This document shows, piece after piece, positions 52,608-60,071 of a DNA stretch of 64,000 nt. The position numbers and the translations under genes were made by a program. The notes under the pieces were generated by a model. The model was not told the origin of the DNA. It was given only the letters and a program-made list of their open reading frames with translations, and made no database searches. The stretch's first letter is position 1, and the number at the start of each line of letters is the position of its first letter. This DNA comes from Longimonas halophila. Lineage in GTDB: Bacteria > Bacteroidota > Rhodothermia > Rhodothermales > Salinibacteraceae. The stretch spans positions 248,001-312,000 of the forward strand of contig NZ_PDEP01000003.1 in NCBI RefSeq assembly GCF_002554705.1, written 5' to 3'.

Positions 52608-53936
52608 CTATCGAGCGGGCACCGCATCGCACGCCACCCACTGGCCGTTGCGATAGATGCCGTGGGCTTTGCCAACAAGCTCGGTATCCACAAACGGCGT
52701 ATTCTGGCTCTTCGAGCGGATGTGTCCCTCGGTGAACGTCCACCGTGTGTCGGGATCGAACACCGTGAGGTTGGCGGGGGCGCCCGGTTCAAACGTGGGC
52801 GCGGGCAGGCGTAGGATGCGACGCGGCGCCACCGTGAGCGCCTGCACCGCCTGCATCAGTGAGCATACCCCGGGCGCCAACAGGTGGCGGCCCACGAGTC
52901 CCCAGGCGGTTTCCAGGCCCAGAATGCCGTTAGGCGCTTCGGGGAACGGCACATCCTTTTCGTGGGGCGCATGCGGCGCGTGGTCGGTGCAGATCGCATC
53001 GATGGTGCCGTCAGCCAGGCCCGCTTTCAGGGCCGATACGTCTGCGGCGCTGCGGAGCGGCGGGTGCATCTTCGTATGCGTGGAGAGCCCCGATGCCTCC
53101 ACCGCGTCGTCGGTCAGCGCCAAATGGTGCGTGCAGACCTCGGCGGTGACCTCGATGCCGTCGGATTTGGCGCGCCGCACCAGCTCCACCCCGCGAGCGG
53201 TGGCGATGTGCGCTACGTGGACGTGTCCGCCTGTAAGGCGCGCCAGCTCAATGTCGCGCGCAATCATCACGTCTTCGGAGCAGGCCGGAATGCCGGGCAT
53301 CCCCAGCCGCGTAGCCACCGCGCCCTCGTGCATGTGACCATCGGGATTCAGCGACGGCTCCTCCATGTGGTTGATGATGGGCACGTCGAGCATGGTGCTG
53401 TATTCGAGCGCCCGGCGCATGAGTCCGGCGTTGTGCACGGGCGCGCCGTCATCGCTGAACGCTACGGCGCCTTCCTCGGCCATGCTTGCCATCTCGGCCA
53501 GGGTTTTGCCGGCGCGCTCCTTCGAGACGCATCCAATGGGGTGGACTGCAACCGGCCCCTCTTCAGCGCGGTGCTTTACGAATCCGACTGACGCCCGCGT
53601 GTCGAGCGGCGGATTCGTGTTGGGCATGCAAGCCACCTCTGTGAATCCGCCAAACGCCGCAGCGCGCGTGCCCGAAGCAATAGTTTCCTTGTGCTCAAAG
53701 CCCGGTTCGCGCAGATGCACATGCATATCCATCCAGCCCGGCGAAATGTGCTGTCCCGAGCAGTCGATGCGTGGCACCGCGTCGCTCACGTCGGCATCGA
53801 GGTCGGCAGCTACCGTGTCGATGTGCCCGTTGCGGATGAGCACATCGGCGCGGGTGGCGGTTTCGGCGTACGGGTCGATGACCGTGCCGCCGTGAAGCAG
53901 CACGTTGGGGCGCGATTCAGCGTAGTCGGCAGGCAT
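52608..53936 (-). CDS. pyrC: dihydroorotase
   Basis: 442 aa from the ATG at 53936 (MPADYAESRPNVLLHGGTVI); the frame runs further upstream without homology. Amidohydrolase metal site: H72 and H74 in MDMHVHLREPG, then ACMPNTNPPLDT, AFSDDGAPV, IINHMEEPSL, HVAHIATARGVE and the late Asp in CTDHAPHAPHEK. It is of the class I type (PyrC of Gram-positives, also called type I). Closes carbamoyl aspartate to dihydroorotate in pyrimidine synthesis. Allantoinase is the main alternative; HLREPGFEHKETI favours dihydroorotase. Confidence 0.9.
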   Translation of the reverse strand: MPADYAESRPNVLLHGGTVIDPYAETATRADVLIRNGHIDTVAADLDADVSDAVPRIDCSGQHISPGWMDMHVHLREPGFEHKETIASGTRAAAFGGFTEVACMPNTNPPLDTRASVGFVKHRAEEGPVAVHPIGCVSKERAGKTLAEMASMAEEGAVAFSDDGAPVHNAGLMRRALEYSTMLDVPIINHMEEPSLNPDGHMHEGAVATRLGMPGIPACSEDVMIARDIELARLTGGHVHVAHIATARGVELVRRAKSDGIEVTAEVCTHHLALTDDAVEASGLSTHTKMHPPLRSAADVSALKAGLADGTIDAICTDHAPHAPHEKDVPFPEAPNGILGLETAWGLVGRHLLAPGVCSLMQAVQALTVAPRRILRLPAPTFEPGAPANLTVFDPDTRWTFTEGHIRSKSQNTPFVDTELVGKAHGIYRNGQWVACDAVPAR

Positions 53937-54194
53937 GGCAGAACGGGGGCAGATCAGAGGATGCGAAGGACGTACGCAAGATAGAAGGCACTTCGGTAGA
54001 ATGCGACGTGCAGGCCACAGTACCCCAATGATCCGTCGATGAAGATCGCCAGCTTTCGTGTTCTCACACGCACATAACAGGCTCGTTGCACGCTTCGGCG
54101 TAACGCAACGGGGGGGCGGCGTACAAAGAAAGTGCGCATGCGAGAGACCTCGCGGCGTGCTTCGTATTCTACACACCGATACGACCTTCCTGAT

Positions 54195-54707
54195 ATGGCA
54201 ACCTCCACTGTAGACCGTGCCGACGCCGTTCGCGACGCGGCTAAAGACGCGTTTGGCTTCGTTCCGAATCTCATCGACGAACTGGCATCAGAGAACCCCG
54301 CCGTTGCCGAGACCTACCTGAAAGCCAACGGCCACCTGAGCAACGGCGTGCTCAGTCCCGCCGAGCAGCAGCTTGTCATCCTTACGATTTCGGGATACAA
54401 CGACTGCCACTACTGCACCAAAGCCCACGGTGCTGCCGGTGCACAAGCCGGACTCGACGCCGATGTGATCGAAGAACTGGTGGACGGCGGCCTGCCCAGC
54501 GAAGGGCGACAGCGCCTGCTGGCCCGGGCTACCAAGCGCCTCTTGGGCAAGCGCGGCTGGCTCAGCGACGAAGACCGCGCCGAGTTCGAAGAGGCCGGCC
54601 TCACCACAGCGGAACTGTACGAAATCGTGGGCCTGATCGGCGTAAAAACAATCAGCAACTACGTGAACCACCTGGCCGGAACGCCGGTTGACCCGCAGTT
54701 TCAGTAA
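54195..54707 (+). CDS. AhpD-like/carboxymuconolactone decarboxylase family protein
   Basis: 170 aa from the ATG at 54195 (MATSTVDRADAVRDAAKDAF). The redox motif C71-H-Y-C74 with H78 (NDCHYCTKAHGAA) is that of AhpD-type peroxidase-related proteins. LSPAEQQLVILTISGYND before it and ELYEIVGLIGVKTISNYVNH after it fit the CMD fold. Expected role: thiol-based peroxide defence or reductase. Transcribed toward the first 64-bp terminator repeat. Confidence 0.88.
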   Translation: MATSTVDRADAVRDAAKDAFGFVPNLIDELASENPAVAETYLKANGHLSNGVLSPAEQQLVILTISGYNDCHYCTKAHGAAGAQAGLDADVIEELVDGGLPSEGRQRLLARATKRLLGKRGWLSDEDRAEFEEAGLTTAELYEIVGLIGVKTISNYVNHLAGTPVDPQFQ

Positions 54708-54780
54708 AGAGCTATCTGCAACGCAGGATCAAGTAGAAACAACGTCCTGAATCCTCGTCGTCTCTATCCTGCCCACCATC

Positions 54781-54844
54781 GCAGAGACGACGACAGCGCC
54801 CCATGCAGCGCGCCCGTACGCGTCGCTGTGTGGGGCGTTTTTTT
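54781..54844 (+). repeat. 64-bp direct repeat 1, containing a terminator
   Basis: Contains a hairpin (CGCCCCATGCAGCG 54797-54810 with CGCTGTGTGGGGCG 54824-54837, two mismatches) and a T7 run: the natural terminator of the AhpD-like gene. It is repeated at 55771-55834 with 61 of 64 bases identical (differences at offsets 15, 43 and 58). Confidence 0.88.
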
Positions 54845-54873
54845 GTTAGACGACGTGTCGTGCTGTAATGTAG

Positions 54874-55029
54874 GGAAGCCGGTTTGAACCTCGATTAGGT
54901 GGTTACCATACCTTCTCGGGTGCTAACATCACGACATATCTGGAAAACAGCGGACAATTAGAAACAGCGCAGCATATCGCCAAGCATGATTCAGCCACCA
55001 CAACGAAACTGTACGACTGGCATAACTAA
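54874..55029 (+). pseudogene. C-terminal remnant of a tyrosine recombinase
   Basis: An open frame with no start codon of its own ends at TAA 55027-55029. It reads HTFSGANITTYLENS, then GQLETAQHIAKHDSATTTKL, then YDWHN. This is the C-terminal box of integrases that typically read HTFRATGITAYLENGG...HESPRTTKLYD. The box II His is at 54907, its Arg is Ser here, the second His is present (AKHD) and the catalytic Tyr is in KLYD. Everything upstream of the box is gone. It lies 30 bp inside direct repeat 1, directly before the orphan gene, and marks a decayed integrated element. Confidence 0.85.
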
Positions 55030-55062
55030 CGCACGTAGCAAGAAAAAAGAGCACATTCAGAT

Positions 55063-55719
55063 ATGAGTGATGATCCTTCAGCAGTCAATGAGCAGAGTAT
55101 CATCCTTTACAATCAAGAGGTGCCTCAAGATGTACGCTCTAAACTTGAAGATGAATTAAGAGACACGATACACGTAGATCGTTCTCAAACGATCTACATG
55201 ATGTCGCAAACTGTGCCCGAGTTGGTTCAAATTGTCTTGGATGCAGTAACTTGGAAGAATGGACTCGGGACGGCTGCAGCCATTTTCTTTAAGTCATATT
55301 TAGAAAAGATAGGCAGTATAGCAGCTGAATCGAGTTGGAAACAAAGCAGCGCTATTGCAAAAGTTCTGAAAGAAAACTCTGTCGAAGCAATAGAAAGCTT
55401 TGTTGATGCAATTATAGGAGCCAAGAAATCTCTTTCCCCTAACTGTCGGTTCATGATCGGTTTACCGTATCCCGAAGGCTATCGTGGGACATTACTGCGA
55501 ATAGAAGCTGACAACAGAGAAGAAATCGCAATAGTTTTGGCTCTGTTCGTTGCACAAGTACAAAGGATTCAAGACCGGCTCTCAGAAGAGGTTGACGAAG
55601 AGAATGTCGCAGTTGGTATTAGCCTCAAATTAAACGAAGATGGAGATTTCGTCGCTACTTGGTATGATCGTGAACAGCAGTATCACGAGATAATGATATC
55701 AAACTCGTTGATGAAATAG
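55063..55719 (+). CDS. AT-rich orphan gene inside the terminator-flanked island
   Basis: 218 aa. Base and codon use (many AAA, GAA, AAT, ATA) differ sharply from the GC-rich surroundings, a sign of recent transfer. The protein is acidic and soluble or peripherally membrane-associated. A helical first half (RSKLEDELRDTIHVDR; ELVQIVLDAVTWKNG) includes a moderately hydrophobic stretch (LGTAAAIFFKSYLEKIGSIA). A C-terminal strand region follows (AVGISLKLNEDGDFVATWYD). I recognise no family. It is the only intact cargo between the two 64-bp repeats, and the second repeat supplies its terminator. Confidence 0.85.
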   Translation: MSDDPSAVNEQSIILYNQEVPQDVRSKLEDELRDTIHVDRSQTIYMMSQTVPELVQIVLDAVTWKNGLGTAAAIFFKSYLEKIGSIAAESSWKQSSAIAKVLKENSVEAIESFVDAIIGAKKSLSPNCRFMIGLPYPEGYRGTLLRIEADNREEIAIVLALFVAQVQRIQDRLSEEVDEENVAVGISLKLNEDGDFVATWYDREQQYHEIMISNSLMK

Positions 55720-55770
55720 CGAGCCAAATCTCGTAGGAGAGTCCATCTACTCGTATGTCGGCTCAGCCAG

Positions 55771-55834
55771 GCAGAGACGACGACTGCGCCCCATGCAGCG
55801 CGCCCGTACGCGGCGCTGTGTGGGGCGCTTTTTT
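55771..55834 (+). repeat. 64-bp direct repeat 2, containing a terminator
   Basis: Near-identical copy (61 of 64) of 54781-54844, including the hairpin and T-run. It ends transcription of the orphan gene. The copies are 990 bp apart, start to start, and bound the recombinase remnant and the orphan gene. Confidence 0.88.
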
Positions 55835-55877
55835 GATTTGAAGAGATGCTGCACCGTGCAGTTGGTCCACCGTGCTG

Positions 55878-56225
55878 CTATGCCCAATCGATAGCGGCCT
55901 CGTTCAGGATGCCATCCAGCTCAATCATGGTGGCGGCCCCGCCAATGAGTGTGGCCAGGGCGCGCATCTCGTCGGTGTTGAGGACGAGGACGGGCTGCTT
56001 GGTGCATGGCACGCGCAGTTGCCAGCGACAGCCGCTGGAGCATTCGCATCCGGCCACCGACCCCGACAACGCATGCAGCTTCTGGTGCACCTGCTGCAGG
56101 CCCTCGGTGCTCATGGCCAGCTGCACATCATCGAACGTGACGTGCACGTGACCCTCGTCGGCGTAGGCCACATGGCCGCGCTCGGTTTCGAAAAGCGTAG
56201 ACGTGTCAAACGAAGCGGACTGCAT
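55878..56225 (-). CDS. small Cys-rich hypothetical protein
   Basis: 115 aa, no signal peptide or membrane segment. Two alpha/beta-looking halves (ERGHVAYADEGHVHVTFDDV; VLVLNTDEMRALATLIGGAA) flank a cysteine cluster (AGCECSSGCRWQLRVPCTK) with four Cys that may bind a metal. The layout resembles small DUF6686-like proteins of Bacteroidota, but the match is uncertain. Stands alone beside the island; convergent with its second terminator repeat. Confidence 0.6.
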   Translation of the reverse strand: MQSASFDTSTLFETERGHVAYADEGHVHVTFDDVQLAMSTEGLQQVHQKLHALSGSVAGCECSSGCRWQLRVPCTKQPVLVLNTDEMRALATLIGGAATMIELDGILNEAAIDWA

Positions 56226-56396
56226 AACGCGCTAAAGGTACGTTGGAGCGGACAAAGACGCACCTATTTAGATCGAGTCCAAACTTGCAAGGTTTCATGA
56301 CCTTCGCTTCCCCCTTAACAATGTTTTGTGAACCCGCTATCAACAACAGCGCGCCCGCAGCTATTCCGCTACGAGCGCGTGTCTATTCTACGCAAC

Positions 56397-56443
56397 GACG
56401 CAGGAGCGTCCTTGTCTACACGTCCGACGGGGGACCGTCGGAC
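56397..56443. repeat. paired hairpin repeat
   Basis: GACGCAGGAGCGTC (56397-56410) and GTCCGACGGGGGACCGTCGGAC (56422-56443, 22 bp) are two perfect hairpins in the same order and spacing as those in the repeats at 28757-28806. The rest of the 312-bp gap 56226-56537 shows nothing definable. Confidence 0.7.
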
Positions 56444-56537
56444 GCAGATGATGTTTGTGGTTGTCTGTCAATCAGGCACAATTGCGTAGCAGCGAACCCA
56501 CTACCCGTTTCTGTACGGATACAACGCACGGAGGCAT

Positions 56538-57110
56538 CTATTCTTGCACCGTCAAGTCGATGAGGGCAGTGTCGTCGTCGGAGTGATTGTCGTGCCAGAG
56601 CAGGAAGCGCACCTGCGTGGTCCCGGCGCTCTGCGGATACACATGCACGTGGTCGCCGTGGAAGAGCTCGCCTTCCTCGCCATACAGCGCCGCGGCCTCG
56701 CCCTCAAATTCGATTTCGCCGGAGCTGTCGAAAAAGATCACATCTTGGGGGGCAGCATTGTCGACGGCGTATTGCGCTTCAAACTCGCCGCCTTCTTCGA
56801 GCGTGATTTCATCGCCGTCCTCATCGAACATGCGGATGGTCCACACGGGGTGGTCGCCACCGTCATCGAGCGGAACAGTGAGTTCGTCGACGTTCCAGCC
56901 GTCTTCGTCGGTCCAGGTGGCTATAGGCGTGCCCGTACCATCGCGGGTTTCGAGTTCGACACGGTCGATTCGGAGCAACTCGCCATCGTGATCGTCGTGG
57001 TCATCATCGTCGTCGCTGCCGACAATAGAGTCGCAAGCGCTGCCTACAATAAGAAGTAGGGCCAGCGCCAGCAGCGATCCGAGTTTTGCTAACGGTGTGT
57101 TCGTTTTCAT
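56538..57110 (-). CDS. Asp/His-rich lipoprotein linked to TonB receptors
   Basis: 190 aa. Lipobox GSAC (Cys26), followed by a striking acidic and His tract (DSIVGSDDDDDHDDHDGELL) that could bind divalent metal. The rest is an acidic beta-rich domain (RVELETRDGTGTPIATWTDE; VWTIRMFDEDGDEITLEEGG) with a second His cluster (LFHGDHVHVYPQSAG; LLWHDNHSDDD). It is 34 bp downstream of a TonB-dependent receptor gene and presumably works with it at the outer membrane. Metal binding is an inference from composition. Confidence 0.8.
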   Translation of the reverse strand: MKTNTPLAKLGSLLALALLLIVGSACDSIVGSDDDDDHDDHDGELLRIDRVELETRDGTGTPIATWTDEDGWNVDELTVPLDDGGDHPVWTIRMFDEDGDEITLEEGGEFEAQYAVDNAAPQDVIFFDSSGEIEFEGEAAALYGEEGELFHGDHVHVYPQSAGTTQVRFLLWHDNHSDDDTALIDLTVQE

Positions 57111-57144
57111 AACTGATTGGGTTGGGTTGTGAACAGATGCCGCG

Positions 57145-59511
57145 TCAAAACTGGACGCGATACGTGAGGCTGATATTGCGGCCCGGTTGCGGGGCCACGT
57201 CTTTGATGCGCGACGTGTGGTCGCGCCAGGTGCTGTCGGTCAGGTTCTGGCTTTGCAGGGTGATGCGATGCTGCGTGCCGTGCGTCGCGAAGGCGGCGCC
57301 AACCCCGCCGCGCCACAGCACGTAGCCGTCGGTCGGCGGCTGCGGACGCTCGGCAGTGCCGCCGCGCTGTACGGGATCGGGCACGCGGGTTTGGTCGGCG
57401 GTCCACCTCATGCCAAGGTGCCCAAAGAAGCGCGCGCCGTCGTAGCGCAGTTCGGCATCGGTGGTGAGCGGGGGGATGAAGGGCAGCGGATTATCATCGG
57501 CGCGCCGCGTGGCCCGCACGTAGCTGGCGGTGACATCGGCAATGAGATTGGGGACAGCCTCGTACTGCACGCGCCCTTCGCCGCCCCAGAAGGTGGCGTC
57601 GGCGTTTTCGGCTTCGAAGACCGGCGTGATGCGTCCCAGATCGCCCTCGCGATCCACAAACACGGTGAGTCCGGTGGGCGCGTAGAAAATGTAGTCGTTG
57701 ACGCGGTTGACATAGGCGGCGGCCTCAACCTCCAGACGCGGGGTGTTGCCCCGCACAAACAGGTCGAGTCCATGCCCGATTTCAGATTTGAGGTCGGGTG
57801 TGCCAATGTCGAACGAGAAGTCGGCCAGGTGCGGGCCGTCGGAGTACATCTCCTCGATGGAGGGGCTGCGGAAGGAGCGTGACAGGCTGGTGCCGACGGT
57901 CCACGCGTCGGACACGTTGTAGAGCGCGGCCAGCGAGCCGGAGGCGTTGGCAAAGGTGCGGTTCGATACTGACTTGATGATGCGCTCCCCCTCCCGCGTG
58001 CGAACCCGGATGTCGCGTTGGTCGGGCGTGGATGTTTCGGTGTAGTCGAAGCGCGCGCCCAGTTGCAGGCGCACGGCACGGTATCCCACCTCCTCGTAGG
58101 CAAAGGCCGCCACCGTGCCGCTTCGGCCTGAGCGCGTGCCCGGCGATACGCCGCCCGATTCGAGGTCGCGCCCGTACCACGACAGGCCCATCGCGCCTTC
58201 CAGGCGGAGTCCGTGGGGCGCGTGGGTGTGGCGCACGGTCAGGTTCATTTCGCCAGAGGTCTGCTCGAAGCGCGTGCCAATGATGTCGGACGCATCGGTG
58301 CGGCGGCGCTCGATCTCGGTGTGGTCGTAGCGGATCAGATTCGCATCCCACTCGACACGGTCGAAGACGCCCAGGAGCGGGCGGTCGTAGACGATGCGCA
58401 GGCGGCCCGTTTCGCGCGTGGCCTCGATGTCGACGCCGCCGGGGTGCGCGCCCGGAATCAGTTCGCCGTTGAACGTGCCGGGCACGCCATACGCGGTATC
58501 GTAGTAGCGATACGACGCCCCCACCAGGCCCCAGGCGGGCAGCCAGCTACCGCCGAAACTGCCGTTGAGCACGGTTTGGTCGGTAGACGGCAGATCGCCC
58601 TGCGGGGTGCGCGTGTCTTGGGCGTTGCGCAGGCTGAGTTCGCCACGCAGCGCCAGCGGTCCGACCGGTGCCTCCACCGTTGCTCCGCCTGCAAGCCCGT
58701 CGTTGACGGAGGTCGCCTGCGTGGTGACCATGCCGGTGATTTCGTTGGGCCGGGTGCGTGGGATGTCGTTCCGAATGACGTTCACCACCCCGCCCAGCGC
58801 CTGCGAGCCGTAGAGGAGTCCGGCGGGGCCACGAATGACCTCGATCTGCTCGGCGGTCAGCGGCTCCATCATCACGCCGTGGTCGGCGGTGGTCTGGTAG
58901 AGATCGCCGGTGCGCTGGCCGTCTTCGAGCATGAGCACGCGGTCGCCGCCCATGCCACGAATGGAGGGGCGCGCCGCACCGGGACCGTTGTACTGCATGG
59001 CGAAGCCCGGCACGCGCTGCAGCGTTTCGGGGATGCTGCTGCCCAGTTGCTGATGAAGCTCCTCGCCCGCCAGTGCGGTGATGGGGCGGTACACCTCGGC
59101 GGTCGTGCGCTCGCGCAGAGCGCCGGTGACCACGACATCAGGAAGGCCCACGCGCTGCGGACGCAGGTCGATGGCCAGCGTGATTGTTTCGTCTGAGGCC
59201 ATCTCGACGGACTGGCGATGCGGGGCGTACCCCACAAAACGCACCTCGATCTCGTACGCGCCGGGCGCCACATTGCGAAACGTGAACCGACCCTCGGCAT
59301 CGGTGGCCTGCCCACGGCCGGTGGGGCTGAGTTGCACCGTAGCGCCGGGTAGGGGACTGTCGGTTGTGCGATCCACCACCACACCCGAGAGCGTGCCTCT
59401 CGTCTCCTGCATCGTTATATGGGAGGATGCAAGGCATTCTGCATTTCCCCCAACCCATACCGCGCTCCATAGCAGCCCGACAAGGGCCACATGTTGCATC
59501 ATTCGTTGCAT
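57145..59511 (-). CDS. TonB-dependent outer-membrane receptor 1
   Basis: 788 aa. Signal peptide about 1-28. A carboxypeptidase-like domain comes first (GTLSGVVVDRTTDSPLPGAT; NVAPGAYEIEVRFVGY). The plug domain follows (LQRVPGFAMQYNGPGAARPS, IRGMGGDRVLMLEDG, VIRGPAGLLYGSQALGGVVN). A 22-strand-type barrel ends in Phe (ISLTYRVQF). The TonB-box region is around RPQRVGLPDVVVTGAL. Second receptor of two tandem cassettes; the neighbouring His-rich proteins suggest a metal or metal-chelate as substrate. Confidence 0.92.
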   Translation of the reverse strand: MQRMMQHVALVGLLWSAVWVGGNAECLASSHITMQETRGTLSGVVVDRTTDSPLPGATVQLSPTGRGQATDAEGRFTFRNVAPGAYEIEVRFVGYAPHRQSVEMASDETITLAIDLRPQRVGLPDVVVTGALRERTTAEVYRPITALAGEELHQQLGSSIPETLQRVPGFAMQYNGPGAARPSIRGMGGDRVLMLEDGQRTGDLYQTTADHGVMMEPLTAEQIEVIRGPAGLLYGSQALGGVVNVIRNDIPRTRPNEITGMVTTQATSVNDGLAGGATVEAPVGPLALRGELSLRNAQDTRTPQGDLPSTDQTVLNGSFGGSWLPAWGLVGASYRYYDTAYGVPGTFNGELIPGAHPGGVDIEATRETGRLRIVYDRPLLGVFDRVEWDANLIRYDHTEIERRRTDASDIIGTRFEQTSGEMNLTVRHTHAPHGLRLEGAMGLSWYGRDLESGGVSPGTRSGRSGTVAAFAYEEVGYRAVRLQLGARFDYTETSTPDQRDIRVRTREGERIIKSVSNRTFANASGSLAALYNVSDAWTVGTSLSRSFRSPSIEEMYSDGPHLADFSFDIGTPDLKSEIGHGLDLFVRGNTPRLEVEAAAYVNRVNDYIFYAPTGLTVFVDREGDLGRITPVFEAENADATFWGGEGRVQYEAVPNLIADVTASYVRATRRADDNPLPFIPPLTTDAELRYDGARFFGHLGMRWTADQTRVPDPVQRGGTAERPQPPTDGYVLWRGGVGAAFATHGTQHRITLQSQNLTDSTWRDHTSRIKDVAPQPGRNISLTYRVQF

Positions 59512-59640
59512 ACATCACCGCTTTAGCAACCCGCGCTGCGCGCTATTCGCAGAGCCGCGGGTTCGTTGTTGCACGTCTGTTGAGTCCGGAAGGCTCAGAG
59601 CGCTCCCAGAGTAGACCATTCCTGACGGGAATGGCTGCGA

Positions 59641-59958
59641 TCAGGCATGCGGTGGACCACGAATGACGTGATGCCCGGCGAGATGCAGGTGCGGCGATGC
59701 AGGCGCGATGCCTTCCCATGCCCGAATGTGAAGCGTGGGCGTGGGCGCGGCGAGGCTTGCGGCGTGGGCCGAGTGAAATACCGCCTCGCACAGCGTACAG
59801 TCGATGCTGCTATCGGCATCGCTCTGCGTGACGTGCGTGTGCGTGGCGGTGGCGGCCCCGCGAGCATGATGCACGGCGTGTACGGCGGGCACCAGTACGC
59901 CGCCGACTACGAAGGTAGCCAGAAGCACCACTGCCGCAATGTGCCGCCACGTGTGCAT
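59641..59958 (-). CDS. small secreted His-rich CxxC protein, cassette 2
   Basis: 105 aa from the ATG at 59958 (MHTWRHIAAVVLLATFVVGG). Signal peptide about 1-25. The mature part starts VHAVHHARGAATATHTHVTQ and contains DCTLCEAVFHSAHAAS, a CxxC pair with many His. The C-terminus is again His-rich (HLHLAGHHVIRG). It resembles DUF2946-like proteins that accompany copper or zinc genes, and is a paralogue of the protein coded at 62665-63024. It precedes TonB receptor 1 by 129 bp. Confidence 0.78.
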   Translation of the reverse strand: MHTWRHIAAVVLLATFVVGGVLVPAVHAVHHARGAATATHTHVTQSDADSSIDCTLCEAVFHSAHAASLAAPTPTLHIRAWEGIAPASPHLHLAGHHVIRGPPHA

Positions 59959-60021
59959 GGGTGTGCGTATTTGTGTGTGTTCTAACATCCGGCAGAATGA
60001 TGCCGGGGCGCCTCGGTTCCA

Positions 60022-60057
60022 CCTGCGCTGGGGCTTTCTTGGGTAGTCCAGCGCAGG
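60022..60057. terminator. strong hairpin after TonB receptor 2
   Basis: CCTGCGCTGG (60022-60031) pairs perfectly with CCAGCGCAGG (60048-60057). It lies 15 bp beyond the receptor stop on the minus strand. No U-run, so efficiency is uncertain. Confidence 0.5.
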
Positions 60058-60071
60058 CCAAGCGGACGCCC

